Assembly (NCBI GenBank): GCA_032209605.1
Contig: JASFXZ010000010.1
Span: forward strand, 6,159,385-6,223,384
Reading direction: 5' to 3'
DNA from: Mactromeris polynyma
Taxonomy: Eukaryota > Mollusca > Bivalvia > Venerida > Mactridae
DNA: 64,000 nucleotides
Shown here: one piece after another, positions 40,201 through 48,477 of the stretch
Layout of the letters: each line of letters opens with the position of its first letter
Numbering within the stretch: the stretch's first letter is position 1
Made by a program: the position numbers and the translations under genes
The notes under the pieces: model-generated
What the model was told of the DNA's origin: nothing
The model's input: only the letters and a program-made list of their open reading frames with translations
Database searches by the model: none

Positions 40201-40956
40201 CATTTTCATAATGAATATTATTGAATTGGTAAAAGGGAAGTAACTCTTGGAAATAATGTAGAGGCAATGCTGATTGTCTCCCTTGGATAAATTGAGATTT
40301 TTTTAATACTTCAAAATAGTTTGTAGGTTAAATTTATCATACAGCTTTAAGGTATAATATTTCAATATTTACATTTCTATATTTGTATTATAATTATATA
40401 GGTACATTTTATCTTTTATTCATGGACATTTTATGGTTTTTGCAGCTCAGACAATGCGTCGAGGTAGCAGCGGTGGATCATTGGATAGTGGCGTGGTAAG
40501 AGAAATAAATGTGTTATATTTTCACAAAGCGTTGCCACTATTGAAAAAAAATTTGTTATTCATTTAAAAATATTTTGAGCATTAAAGGTTCAACTAAAGA
40601 CAGATTTTAAGTTCTTTGCATTGTTATTGTTTTGTAAGAATCGATCATTATCAGACTTTATACTGAATTTAATAAATATGATGATATACAATGTAAAATT
40701 CTTGTAATGTGTGTGTTCAAAGAAATCTTACAAAAACTTATCTGTATTTCAGCATTCAGGAAGCACAGGCAGTGCTAACAGCACGGAAATGTCATTTGGC
40801 AGCCAGGGCAGTCAATCAAGCCTGATGAAGGGTCTGGCCCTTACAGCCCCTACCATGGCAACCACTTCAAAATTGGCAGTGAACCCACAAGTGCGGGCCA
40901 AGCCTCAAAGCACTACAAACTTCAAACGAGCTGTTCCCGAGGGGACGGAAGTGTGA
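7110..40956 (+). CDS. IQSEC: IQSEC/BRAG-family Arf GEF (whole gene model)
   Basis: Predicted guanine-nucleotide exchange factor that loads GTP on Arf GTPases (Arf6-type in characterised relatives) at the plasma membrane and, in animals with synapses, at postsynaptic sites. Model: 7110-7252 (or alternative 16482-16744), 17425-18960, 22808-22969, 30179-30260, 30764-30796, 32684-32858, 35848-35990, 36265-36390, 36912-37011, 37671-37792, 38037-38247, 40446-40495, 40753-40956. All junctions are GT-AG and phases agree, giving 1028 residues with the first exon and 1068 with the alternative. Visible domains (first isoform): IQ motif about 148-165 ([15 protein letters not shown]), serine-rich disordered stretch to about 545, [14 protein letters not shown] leading into Sec7 about 553-735 with the GEAQK catalytic loop, PH domain about 757-874, low-complexity tail ending GTEV. 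Order and motif wording match vertebrate IQSEC1/2. One gene is seen here, so no paralogue number is given. The family call is very secure; the exact 5' end is not. Confidence 0.95.
7806..7949. mobile_element. MITE-like element, CTGTAAAACCTCAA TIRs
   Basis: A 144-bp element flanked by TA on both sides. The left end CTGTAAAACCTCAATATTAA matches in inverse the right end (..ATTATTGAGGTTTTTCTG). An internal inverted repeat, ACCTCAATATTAAGACCACC at 7812 against its reverse complement at about 7866, would form a strong hairpin. TA flanks suggest Tc1/mariner-type mobilisation. A related copy is at 45277. Confidence 0.7.
10517..10745 (-). mobile_element. tRNA-derived SINE-like element
   Basis: On the minus strand a tRNA-like head reads TTAGCTCAGTCAGTAGAGTG (A box, 10719-10738) then GGGTTCAAAAC (B box, 10684-10694), spaced as in a tRNA, followed by about 170 bases of unrelated body. 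Typical pol III-driven SINE organisation. The tail end is uncertain. Confidence 0.65.
16482..16744 (+). CDS. IQSEC: IQSEC alternative first coding exon B
   Basis: Encodes a basic start ([14 protein letters not shown]), then an acidic Asp/Ser/Tyr patch and a Gly/Ser stretch, ending NGKRRELF. The frame is closed by a TAG 48 bases before the ATG. It ends at TTATTTAG with GT at 16745, again leaving two bases, so it joins the exon at 17425 in the same phase as exon A. Coding appearance is strong over 87 codons. Whether it is a true first exon with its own promoter or has an acceptor at about 16461 (TATAAAACAG, poor pyrimidine tract) cannot be settled from sequence. Confidence 0.65.
17425..18960 (+). 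CDS. IQSEC: IQSEC exon 2: IQ motif and disordered region
   Basis: A 1536-nt exon between acceptor TACTTTCAG and donor AATAA|GTAAGT. It encodes the family signature block [20 protein letters not shown], then [12 protein letters not shown] and the calmodulin-binding IQ motif starting at 17723 ([14 protein letters not shown]). About 380 residues of Ser/Thr/Asn-rich, predicted disordered sequence follow, then the conserved lead into Sec7 ([10 protein letters not shown]). Such a single long exon for this region is compatible with the family. Isoform A residues about 49-560. Confidence 0.95.
18961..22807 (+). other. IQSEC intron 2
   Basis: 3.85 kb with the SINE-like element at 20.1 kb; nothing else supported. 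Confidence 0.6.
20100..20750 (+). mobile_element. SINE-like element with internal inverted repeat
   Basis: Starts with a tRNA-like stretch ending in a B box (GCGGGTTCAAATCCCACC at about 20137). CAGTCATGGCGAAT at 20155 recurs inverted at about 20610 (ATTCGCCATGACTG). Between them GTCGG(T/A)CCG-type blocks are scattered in both orientations. It ends with GTGACTTAAAGCCCC then an A run, like mollusc SINE tails. GC content is clearly above that of the surrounding intron. Boundaries are approximate; it may be a SINE with a nested foldback element. Confidence 0.55.
22808..22969 (+). CDS. IQSEC: IQSEC exon 3: start of Sec7 domain
   Basis: Acceptor TTTCTTCAG, donor CTATG|GTAAGA. Encodes [16 protein letters not shown], then [15 protein letters not shown] and FNMDVL, the first helices of Sec7. 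Codon phase joins K|KPEKG across the previous intron. Confidence 0.95.
25640..25960. repeat. C/A-rich tandem repeat, about 54-bp unit of 12-18-bp subunits
   Basis: Strongly strand-asymmetric: almost no G on the plus strand. Subunits vary around CCACCATAGCCAAC; a 54-bp higher-order unit (CCAAAACCCCACCATAGCC..CCACCAAAGTCG) is repeated from about 25676 to 25830 and then decays. Because 54 is a multiple of three, both strands stay open by chance ([16 protein letters not shown] on plus), but nothing supports translation. Confidence 0.85.
26633..27633. repeat. 37-bp minisatellite, about 27 copies
   Basis: Unit of 37 bp containing GCAACAACACTTCCATGTTG then CCAATGAATTCAGTGTA. Copies to about 26960 are essentially identical; later copies carry alternating ATGTTG/ATATTG and GTA/GTC/GTT variants, and one has a 2-bp insertion (near 26964). 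Each unit has a GCAAC..GTTGC inverted repeat able to form a small hairpin. Confidence 0.97.
29739..29820. repeat. 41-bp direct duplication
   Basis: CTGTTTTAGCATAATGTTGA and the following bases through TGTTCTGGCA occur twice in a row, identical. Confidence 0.9.
30179..30260 (+). CDS. IQSEC: IQSEC exon 4: Sec7 domain
   Basis: Acceptor CATTGCAG, donor ATGCCT|GTAAGT. Encodes [27 protein letters not shown] and ends in phase 0 immediately before the catalytic GEAQK loop. Confidence 0.94.
30425..30650. repeat. Possible dispersed repeat with hairpin, unknown family
   Basis: Higher GC than the flanking intron, with CCGATAC..GTATCGG (about 30479-30498) and AGATGTAGAGCATCTGATCT self-complementary blocks. 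Unrecognised; may be a decayed SINE. Confidence 0.3.
30764..30796 (+). CDS. IQSEC: IQSEC exon 5: 33-nt microexon with catalytic Glu
   Basis: Eleven codons, [11 protein letters not shown], between acceptor TTTTGTAG and donor ATGGAG|GTAAGT, phase 0 on both sides. In Sec7 domains this loop holds the glutamic finger (E156 in ARNO), here residue 643 of isoform A, that displaces nucleotide and Mg from Arf. An ORF finder with a length cut would miss this exon; it is required to join exon 4 (..FRMP) to exon 6 (VFAERY..). Confidence 0.93.
30797..32683 (+). other. IQSEC intron 5
   Basis: 1.9 kb; only the SINE-like element at 32.3 kb is recognisable. Confidence 0.6.
32338..32600 (+). mobile_element. 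tRNA-derived SINE-like element
   Basis: Head CCTGGTTAGCTCAGTGGTTA (A box) and ACGTTCGACTCTCGT (B box) with tRNA spacing. The roughly 190-bp body contains GTTGGCTACGGTCATTTCTC and ends near AAATGGGGTTAAAC. The best preserved SINE head in the window. It inserts 84 bases upstream of IQSEC exon 6. Confidence 0.8.
32684..32858 (+). CDS. IQSEC: IQSEC exon 6: Sec7 core
   Basis: Acceptor TGTATTTTCAG, donor CTTCGAG|GTATGT. Encodes [17 protein letters not shown], then [14 protein letters not shown], the conserved Arf-binding groove motif, and [13 protein letters not shown]. Confidence 0.95.
32859..35847 (+). other. IQSEC intron 6
   Basis: 3.0 kb, AT-rich, with G runs of 12 (33619-33630) and 16 (35582-35597). 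No supported gene or known repeat. Confidence 0.5.
35848..35990 (+). CDS. IQSEC: IQSEC exon 7: end of Sec7, linker to PH
   Basis: Acceptor AAAATTTCAG, donor AAGCCG|GTAAGA. Encodes [19 protein letters not shown], completing Sec7, then the Sec7-PH linker ending VGNRKP. Confidence 0.95.
36265..36390 (+). CDS. IQSEC: IQSEC exon 8: PH domain, first part
   Basis: Acceptor AAATTTTCAG, donor TTACTG|GTTTGT. Encodes [18 protein letters not shown], then [15 protein letters not shown], the first strands of the atypical IQSEC PH domain, which in relatives binds phosphoinositides non-selectively. Confidence 0.95.
36912..37011 (+). CDS. IQSEC: IQSEC exon 9: PH domain, middle
   Basis: Acceptor TTTACTTCAG, donor CACCTC|GTAAGT. 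Encodes [20 protein letters not shown], the basic loop between PH strands, then [11 protein letters not shown]. Confidence 0.94.
37671..37792 (+). CDS. IQSEC: IQSEC exon 10: PH domain, C-terminal helix
   Basis: Acceptor TTGTTTTCAG, donor TTGGAG|GTAAAT. Encodes [18 protein letters not shown] and the closing helix [15 protein letters not shown]. Confidence 0.94.
38037..38247 (+). CDS. IQSEC: IQSEC exon 11: C-terminal tail
   Basis: Acceptor TTTGTCTTCAG, donor TGTGGAG|GTATGC. Encodes [16 protein letters not shown] and a serine-rich tail with [13 protein letters not shown], the counterpart of the SSSLRDLS segment of vertebrate IQSEC proteins. The frame stays open for 57 more codons past the donor, to a TGA at 38418-38420, so a retained-intron form would end differently. 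Confidence 0.92.
38421..40445 (+). other. IQSEC intron 11, distal part
   Basis: AT-rich with T-rich tracts, AATAAA candidates (38783, 38938) and an AAAGGGAAGTAACTCTTGG mollusc-type motif at about 40213. No supported exon. Confidence 0.5.
38783..38788 (+). promoter_or_regulatory. Candidate intronic poly(A) signal
   Basis: AATAAA in the intron after exon 11, 363 bases past the TGA reached if that exon is read through. It could serve a short transcript with an alternative C-terminus. AATAAA is frequent by chance in sequence this AT-rich. Confidence 0.25.
40446..40495 (+). CDS. IQSEC: IQSEC exon 12: small C-terminal exon
   Basis: Acceptor TTTTTGCAG, donor GGCGTG|GTAAGA, 50 nt. Encodes [17 protein letters not shown], comparable to the RRNSVGSLDS stretch of IQSEC2. 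The RRGSS may be a basophilic kinase site, which is inference only. Confidence 0.9.
40753..40956 (+). CDS. IQSEC: IQSEC exon 13: last coding exon with PDZ ligand
   Basis: Acceptor CTGTATTTCAG, stop TGA at 40954-40956. Encodes [20 protein letters not shown] and ends ..PEGTEV. The last three residues T-E-V fit a class I PDZ ligand (S/T-x-hydrophobic), as do the STVV ends of vertebrate IQSEC2-type proteins. Confidence 0.92.
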   Translation, partial: HSGSTGSANSTEMSFGSQGSQSSLMKGLALTAPTMATTSKLAVNPQVRAKPQSTTNFKRAVPEGTEV

Positions 40957-43210
40957 TTGTTACACCTGTGTAGTTCTCACGCTGCACCATCATCTGTGCT
41001 CAGTGCAAACTTACTGCCAGTTCAAGTCACATGACATATCTCTGGTCACTGGTACCCAGTCATGTATTGTAATCCAAGGTTAACATGCTTAACTAGATAT
41101 TGGCAGTTATAAAATCATTCTGCAGACTCAATTTAATTCAGGATATATATATCGGAACGGAAAATGTAACTATCTGCATGAAAATGAACCTATGTTCTGA
41201 TCGTGGACAGAATTAATAACAATCAAAGTAATTATTTACACGACATTATATAACACAGAGTATGTTTGTATCACGACATCATCTATAAAATCAACTATGG
41301 AACCAAGGGAGCAAAGATGGTAGCTAAGATACTTCTAGCATATCTGGCTCACAGATTTCATTCATGTAGGGTGATGGATATGAGTGTGATTAAAAGTTGA
41401 AAACTATATGTCGATATATCCAAATGTCTAAAACATGTACGTGTTGATCTGATTCTGGGGTAAATCAAGGAATAATACAACTAAACAGAAGACTTGTACC
41501 ATGAACAAAGCTAGTCAGTTACGTGTACCCATATTATGTGTATTCTAATTATTGTACTGGAAGTTGTAATCGAAGAATTTACTCAACATATTCAATTTAC
41601 TTTGATTCACCTTGTATTTAGCTTTTATGATGATTTTTGCCAAAATGCTGGACATTTTTGCATCTTAACTTATATAGTGATGATGTACCAGTGAAATCCA
41701 TTGATTCAATATAAAATAAACACACTAGTAGTTGAAATGTTAACAGTGGCAGAAATTTAGACAATGTTACGTTTCTAGGGTAATCATTTACATTATCGTA
41801 TACGTCAAAATCCTGAATTTCATCAAGGTCTCACACATATTGTTTGTTATTTTATTTGAATTTATTTAAAGACTTACCAGGTGTATTTATGGTACAAAAT
41901 TTTAATCATAAAAAGGAATGTTTTGTCGGACAAAAATGAAAATTATCACTTTCTGTCCCGGGGAAATTGCATAACATCCAGGTACTTGTGCTTAGAATAT
42001 TTTATTTTAGAATAACAGACACCATTTTATAATTCCAATCTAATGCATAGGGCTAATAATTGTATACTTTTACCTGGCAATATGTATTTATTCAAACATG
42101 TTGCCACCTCATTTTTACTTAAATGCCTGAATTTGACTCGTAACTTCTTTTAAAACTTTACATTAAAGTTTAAGACTCAGTTTTACTGTTATATTTTCTG
42201 TGCTATTTGTCATGCGTTCATCATGATAAATTTACATTATTCATAGACCGGAATCTAGGACCAATGTTTTTCCATGTATAGCTGTAATGCGTAGTTTGTA
42301 TATAATTATTTACCAGTATTTAAATAAATCATGTACAAAACAAAACTTATGTGCAATCTGATGTATATATAGTATAATTGTAAATTAAATATTGTATCTT
42401 TGTAGTCACCGACGACCGTTTTCATACAAAATCTTGTTACTCTTTCAAACGATATCTTTTCAAAGTCTAGTACTCTAAATGTTTTTGTTTTATTTCAGTT
42501 AACATACATTATGCATTATTTGGTCAAGTGTATTATGTTGTATTATGTTAAGTCACTAACTAATTCTGACAAGAAATATTTATTCTTTAAACAATTCCAA
42601 TTCCAGGGACTTTTCACTTCTTCGCCTAGTCTTATTATGGTTAACTGACAACTTACCGTAGATATTATAATAAGTTCACTTACCTCGTAATCCTTGTCAT
42701 GCAAAGAGTATATAAAGGTAGTTATCGTATACTTAGAATCTGTCTCCATGTTTTCTAGTAAACTGGGTTTTTTTGTTTTAGCATTTTCAAGTTATCTTTC
42801 CTATTGTCTGGATTAGCTGACACTAACATTAACACATTTTAATGGTGGGGATTGATGGAAAAAGGGACCATGTGTTTCTGGAACTTCCTATTCTCCCCCA
42901 TCACTCTGTTTGACCCCTAATGTGCAATATTGATAAGCAGTAAGAGTAACTGATAATTTGTATGGAACAAGTCAGTGACGTTGTTGTTGCTATTAGTTAT
43001 TATTTTATGTGTACTGCATACAACTGTTGCCGATATAGTGTTTTTTCTTTTTATTTGTAATGTAGAGCCGAGTTTTTGTGTGATAACAAAAATGTGTAAT
43101 CTTAGATGTAAATATTCATTTTACACATTTTACCTTTTTTTTCAACAATAGTTGAAAAACTATTCTGTTTTTATGACAGACCAATAAATATATAAAGATG
43201 ACGTATTTTG
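40957..43210 (+). other. IQSEC: IQSEC 3' UTR (inferred)
   Basis: No reading frame of note. Canonical AATAAA signals occur at 41715, 42323 and 43183, so several 3' ends are possible; the last gives a 3' UTR of about 2.2 kb. The far end is inferred from the last signal and from the SINE-like sequence that starts at about 43437. Confidence 0.5.
43183..43188 (+). promoter_or_regulatory. Candidate poly(A) signal, IQSEC distal
   Basis: AATAAA (ccAATAAAtatat) downstream of the stop, followed by a T-rich stretch (ttttgatatttgttttg) that would serve as a downstream element. Nearer candidates are at 41715 and 42323. Confidence 0.4.
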
Positions 43211-43436
43211 ATATTTGTTTTGTTTCAACTAATGTTGACATTTAAACCTCCTGTTTATGGGAAGTAAATGTGTGTATTATTGTCATGTAAAAACTGTTTA
43301 TTGAGATTAAATGGTTAATGTTAAAATACAATGTGATCCCAAAAACATACATAGAACATGGCTAAAACATTCAGTTTTATGCGTTGCTGGACATGTATAT
43401 TAACCTCCATTTTCACACCATTTTATTTATGTAGTG

Positions 43437-43700
43437 GATCCATGGTCCAGTGGTAATGCGCTGGACTAGTAATCCAGGGGTCGCAGGTTTGATACCCAGC
43501 GGCATCACTTACAGTACTAACATTCTTTCGTATGAGACTTTGTACGATGCTTTACATCAGGTACGTAAAAGAACCAGGGGTGTTTCTGGAACTGGGACAT
43601 CTTATGTATCATGCAATATCCTCCAAAAATCTAAATTGACTTACATTCTTCCACAGGCATCGCCCATTTGGGAATTCTGTGGTGACGATAAATAAACGCA
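43437..43700 (+). mobile_element. tRNA-Thr-derived SINE-like element
   Basis: Head ATGGTCCAGTGGTAATGCG, anticodon arm CTGGA-CTAGTAA-TCCAG (anticodon position AGT, threonine), B box GCAGGTTTGATACCC. The T stem and acceptor stem are mispaired, so it is not a functional tRNA. A body of about 180 bases ends with GACGATAAATAAACGCAAAT. Confidence 0.7.
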
Positions 43701-43722
43701 AATACAGATTCCCATTTTATTT

Positions 43723-43865
43723 GGAGCTGTGGAGTAGAGGATTAGGAGCCAACAGCTCATCCTGGAGTCCGTGTGTTCAAACCCTACCAAGATCATAATT
43801 ATTATCCACACCTCGCAAGATAAAAGTGCTTGTTCTTCCAGAAGACAAACTCTTATACAAATAAG
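43723..43865 (+). mobile_element. Second tRNA-like/SINE-like head
   Basis: GGAGCTGTGGAGTAGAGGAT (A-box-like) and GTGTTCAAACCC (B box) directly after the previous element. Body short and AT-rich. Either an independent SINE or the next unit of a composite. Confidence 0.5.
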
Positions 43866-44196
43866 CATATTGCTTGCTTTCATCACATATTGGCATATAC
43901 ATTTATGTAACACCTTTGTAACAACTATTTAACCTAACCAATGTGTCTGAGTATCTAGCCAGTGTGAAATCTTTACAAGTAATCAACGCAGCATACTTGA
44001 AAAGAAGATCCTCAGCTTGATCATGTAGGAGAAATTGACATAATTGAGCAATACATGTTCTATATTGTAGCATGGCACCAGATATTACTGGCAAGCAAAG
44101 TATCAAAATGTTGACTTGCCTGATTTAAACTGATAGATGAAGGAATTCTATTTAAGATAAAGTACAAAACAAAGCACTAGTTGTGTAGGTTATGCA

Positions 44197-44202
44197 TTTA
44201 TT
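44197..44202 (-). promoter_or_regulatory. Candidate poly(A) signal for the SDR gene
   Basis: AATAAA on the minus strand (TTTATT on plus), about 825 bases past the SDR stop. It is a plausible 3' end that would leave about 0.99 kb between the convergent SDR and IQSEC transcripts. Confidence 0.3.
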
Positions 44203-45025
44203 ATCCTAATAACAGACAAGACAATACACAGGAATATAAACTTTACACCTCATGTATGGTAAATAAAGCAATATGGGTCCATTTATGAAATGTTTGCATC
44301 AATTTCAGTAATCCAGTTGATAGACCATCCTCGGTACCCAGGCTATTCATAACCTGTATGATACCCTGGGCAAATTAACTAGCAAAACTTTTAAATGCAT
44401 GAATATTCATAGGCATTAACAAAAAAGAAGGAATCTCCTTTGAGAAGAGCTATCAGCAAATACGACAAAATGGCTGCAACCATTGAAAAAAATTGCAAAT
44501 TGAAAGCCGCAATCTCATTGGATCAATCGGGGCAGCACTGGACTGTTACACTGGGATTTCATCAGTAACTCCTCTGCATTTTCCGTATCACATGAGGTGC
44601 GTGTCATGCAGCCAATCAAGCGGCTGGATTTCACCTCATTAATTATTCATGAGTACATGATTTTTACAGTCAGATGGCCCAGGGTGTTATATATTTTAAG
44701 AAAGACATATTATCTGATGTATAATGCTATTATATTAACAATACTGGTCTATTTTCACCCAATGAGATGATATAAATGTATTCACCAAGAGATGACAATT
44801 ATGTTTTGAATATTTTTGTTCGTTGACATCACTACTAATAATGGACAATGAATTAATTTGTTCAGTGATCAATGATAAACAAAATGACAAACAACATATT
44901 TACACTACACATGTCCAAAGTGCTCAATATTGTCAAGGACATTGAAAAGAAAATGCAGTAGAATCAAAAGCATATGTGTTTCATTGTTTCAACCAATCCA
45001 ATCACTTCTAGCATTAACTTTCTTC

Positions 45026-45256
45026 CTACCATCCAATCAAATCACCTCTAACACCATGGTAAAATTTCCCAGAACCCTCTTCTCCTTCCAGTTTCTCAAT
45101 GACAGCCATGATTCCGTTCAGACTTTCTTCTACAGAAATGAGTGCATTAGGTCCACCCATTTCTGTCTGCACCCAACCTGGATGAATCGCAGTACACAAA
45201 ATGCCGTCTGCCTTCAGATCAATACTCATATTCGATGTGATCATATTCAACGCAGC
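45026..45256 (-). CDS. SDR exon 5: C-terminal part
   Basis: Acceptor CTTTTTCAG, stop TAA-side end at 45026. Encodes [32 protein letters not shown] and a C-terminus ending GVRGDLIGW. The acceptor lies about 20 bases from a MITE-like element at 45277. Confidence 0.93.
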   Translation of the reverse strand, partial: AALNMITSNMSIDLKADGILCTAIHPGWVQTEMGGPNALISVEESLNGIMAVIEKLEGEEGSGKFYHGVRGDLIGW

Positions 45257-48200
45257 CTGAAAAAGTTTTAACAATACAGTAAAACCTCATTTAAAGACCA
45301 TCTCAAAATTAAGATCACTATTTTCAAGTCCATTTTCACTGTTTTGCTCTTTATTAAACCTCAATACTAAGACCAACTCAATATAAAGACTACATTTTAA
45401 GATTCCAAATGGTGGTCTTATTATTGAGGTTTTACTGTATTTGATTTGCACAGTTAATTCTAAAGAAAATCTCCCGAGTACTGGAACAGAAATAAAGACT
45501 TTATAGAAATTAAAAATAACTTCAATTTCAAATAGATAGATCAAAACTTTGTATCTTGACAGAAAATTATCGATTATAATCTTGATTAGTTTTAATATCA
45601 CTCCTCCTATGGACACTGGACTTAAACATTTCACAATAGTCGACACATTCCAGCAGTTCTATTTTTATGTAGTATTCCTAATGAAATCAATGTGACACCA
45701 AGATAACCTGCCTTCTTCTATTCTTTTACAACTTGCTTACAAATAAAACAATCACCCCCCCCCCCCCCCCCCAATACGTACACCATACCTTTGAGGACCT
45801 GTAAGCGTAAATCCTCCCTGAAGAGTTCTCAGAAATGGATGCCACACCAGTAGACATGTTGATGATGGCCGCTTTGTTACAAGACATTGGTTGATTAGGG
45901 CACTGACTAGCAGCTTGTTTTAATAATGGCAGAAATGTCTGTAATAAACAAATACATGATAATTTTATTTTACTATGGTACAGGTAATACAAAAGTAACT
46001 TTTTAGTCTGTCTTCTTTTAGGAATGAGGTACATTTGATTATGGACCAAACAAAATGGTTCTCCACTTAATGTAGTGGGTTTTTTCACTTACAGCTTAGG
46101 TGGGCCCTTAATAGCAGAGAAAAATAGCATCTTGAAGAGGAAATTGGAAATTGATTTAAATGACCAAGTACACATTTCTGTTTCTAAACCATATATATTT
46201 AGTGACTTTCAGTAATACATATACCAAACATTAGTCAAGAGAAATCACTCGTTGGTATAATATAACTGGTTCACAAGAGGAGAGGTAAACAGGATTAGAT
46301 TGAAAAAGCTGAATTAAAAGGAGTTTTTCAGAGAGAGGAATGTGGTCATATTCCAGTCCATAATAAGCCAGAATACATATGGAATAAACAATATGAAAGT
46401 AATCTTAATGAAACTGTATTCACCTGGGCCAGCATTAACGGTCCTATTGCGTTCACTTCATAGCAATTCCTCATCGCTTCTCTTGTAACATCTGTTACAG
46501 TTCCGTGATCTATAATACCGCTGTTGTTTATCAAAAGATTTAAACCATCTTCTTTAACCATTGACTTCACAGCTACCTCAGCTTTCTCAATAGTGTCCTG
46601 ATCAGTTACATCTAAAAGTAGTCCAATCAGTGTACATGTAGTTACAATATAGCGCTAGAAGTTGAACACTATGGACTTTCAAGTCGAAAAAGGGTCATAA
46701 CTGCTCCGAAAATAGGTGGATTGTAACCGAAATAAAACTTAACCTGTATTGTATTATCCAATGCTAACTGGTATGTGCCCAATATGAATTGAATCCATCC
46801 ATCCTCGATAGAGTTATTTATCAGAAACCATTTTTTTGCATGGATGCACAGACAGACAGACAGAGGTCACACTAAATAGCCCTTTGCCATCCTTGAAAGG
46901 CAGGGACATAAAAATATATCAATGCAAAAGCATTTACGCTATTAATGACTTTTTAGTCACTATTATATGATAACATAAAATACTTCAAATATTAAAACTA
47001 ATAGACAAATTACAGCAAGACATTTTAACTTGATTACTTAGTACTCTTTACCCTCAAAAACTGCACTGGACAGTGGAGGCAACATATTCCTACCAAAGAT
47101 TAGGCATATGATCTGCCGGACAATCATTCTATGATATCTTTGATTTGACAATCTAATCAATGCAGACTCAATCTCATTTCAATTAGCTACATAACCCACA
47201 ACAATACTGTTTGCAATTACACGTGTAAAATATAATAAAAGTGATAATTATGGTCTGAATTTACTGAGACCGATACTGGCTTGGCCATCAATGACACCCC
47301 TAGAGACTTATAAGTTATGATCACAGGAGATTGTCATGAGTTCTCTCCCTTTATCCATTCTGTAGTACGTGTATATACATATATAATACTGTACATACAT
47401 ATACTATAGACAGGATAAAGGGAGAGAACTTGTGACATCTCCTGTGGTTATAAATTATTAAAAGAACAAGTTACCTAGTTGCAGAACTCTCACAGACGGG
47501 TGTTTTTTCGCAATTTCATTGAGGTCCTGGAAAAATAGACTTACATCGGTTAGTTAAAAAGCCTCCTACCAAATCACTGAAAAGTTGTAAATGCTGACTT
47601 ACTTAATGAAAGCATTATAACAAATTAGCAATTAACTTATTCAAATTAAACATTAAGGTTTGCAGAAAAACTTGTGAACATTTGTGTGGGCGCCATGCTG
47701 ACCTATGAGAATTGGAACATTTGTCTTTTTTTTCAGTCTAATTCCCTACCCTAGAGTCAAGCATTTGTCTAAATCCCCACAATGGGAGATGCTAATTCTC
47801 CACTTCTATGTTATATTACAAATCCAGCCAAGGTCTATTTCTCGGAACCTAGAATGATTTGACATGTCATATTGATTCCCACCTGTCGGGATTGTCTTCT
47901 ATCTGTGCCCCACCCCCCCCCCTCCCCAGTCATTCTGGCAAGTATTCAGTTTTGTTGGTTACCAGCCAACAAAAGTTCACAACAAAGTCGTTACATGTTT
48001 TAAATCATTGCATGTTAAATTTATCAACATACTATTACTTCATATAGCCCATGCAATGTCCCGGCAGAAAATGTTGATATCCTAGACTAAAGCATATCGC
48101 AAAATGAAGTACAAATGTAATCTGTTTTTTTTGTCATGCTGAAACCTTTAATGCTCACCCCCCCAAATTGCTGTCCTATTTAGATCTATAGATCTACACA

Positions 48201-48477
48201 TTTTTTACTATAACGGTTTTGCATTTTTCCGACTGATGTTACACACATGCGTATACATGTGTGTATCGCCTGGCAGGTACGCCCCTGAACACTTATAAAC
48301 GAAATCTAATTTTAGAAAAAAATAAAAAAAGTTGAATCAAACCTGTGCCGAATCAGGATTCCTACAACAAGCGAACATGAACTTTGGAGGTGAGGCAAGT
48401 TTCACAAACTGCTTCACAAACTCAAGTCCGAGTCCACGATTACAACCAGTGATTAACACAGACTTCGGTGACAACAT
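45026..48477 (-). CDS. Short-chain dehydrogenase/reductase, C-factor/sniffer-like (whole gene)
   Basis: A five-exon gene read from 48477 down: 48343-48477, 47475-47526, 46424-46611, 45789-45938, 45026-45256, all GT-AG with agreeing phase, coding 251 residues, the usual length for a classical cytosolic SDR. Expected role is NADP(H)-dependent reduction of carbonyl substrates. Visible motifs: cofactor-binding TGCNRGLG near residue 11, LDVTD after the third strand, NNSG in place of NNAG, the catalytic serine in INMSTGVAS, the active-site YRSSK (YxxxK), and [11 protein letters not shown]. The pattern TGxxRGxG, YRxSK, HPGWVxTxMGG is typical of the C-factor/sniffer carbonyl reductase group; the substrate is not predictable. 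It lies tail to tail with the IQSEC gene. The ATG at 48477 is the first in frame and puts the TGxxxGxG strand at the N-terminus as expected. Confidence 0.93.
45277..45437. mobile_element. MITE-like element, CAGTAAAACCTCA TIRs
   Basis: A 161-bp element with left end CAGTAAAACCTCA and right end TGAGGTTTTACTG, a perfect 13-bp inverted repeat, with TA on each side. The interior holds several AACCTCAATA.TAAGACCA-like blocks shared with the 7806 copy. It sits in the last intron of the SDR gene, 20 bases from the acceptor. Confidence 0.75.
45789..45938 (-). CDS. SDR exon 4: catalytic Ser and YxxxK
   Basis: Acceptor TTTATTACAG, donor TCAAAG|GTATGG, 50 whole codons. Encodes [24 protein letters not shown] and [10 protein letters not shown] with the catalytic tyrosine and lysine. 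Confidence 0.93.
46424..46611 (-). CDS. SDR exon 3: NNSG motif
   Basis: Acceptor TACTTTTAG, donor GCCCAG|GTGAAT. Encodes [17 protein letters not shown], then [10 protein letters not shown] and [15 protein letters not shown], the third to fifth Rossmann strands. The NNAG alanine is replaced by serine, a tolerated variant in this group. Confidence 0.93.
46625..46910. repeat. Dispersed repeat of bivalve type
   Basis: Contains AAGTCGAAAAAGGGTCATAA, a run to TCGATAGAGTTATTTATCAG and ends in ACAGACAGACAGACAGA. I recognise this wording from repeats common in bivalve genomes (recall, not a search). It lies in SDR intron 2. Confidence 0.55.
47309..47457. repeat. Imperfect inverted repeat (foldback) in SDR intron
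   Basis: TATAAGTTATGATCACAGGA.. to ..CTCCCTTTATCC (47309-47357) pairs with GGATAAAGGGAGAGAACTTG.. to ..TTATAAATTA (47413-47457), with a 55-base AT-rich loop. A likely MITE. Confidence 0.75.
47475..47526 (-). CDS. SDR exon 2: small 52-nt exon
   Basis: Acceptor TTTTTCCAG, donor AACTAG|GTAACT. Encodes [17 protein letters not shown] and one base of the next Asp codon; the split GA/T codon rebuilds the LDVTD motif with exon 3. Confidence 0.9.
48343..48477 (-). CDS. SDR exon 1: cofactor-binding start
   Basis: Starts [20 protein letters not shown] and ends RNPDSAQ before donor GTTTGA. The glycine motif and first Rossmann strand are complete. Phase 0 end. Confidence 0.92.
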
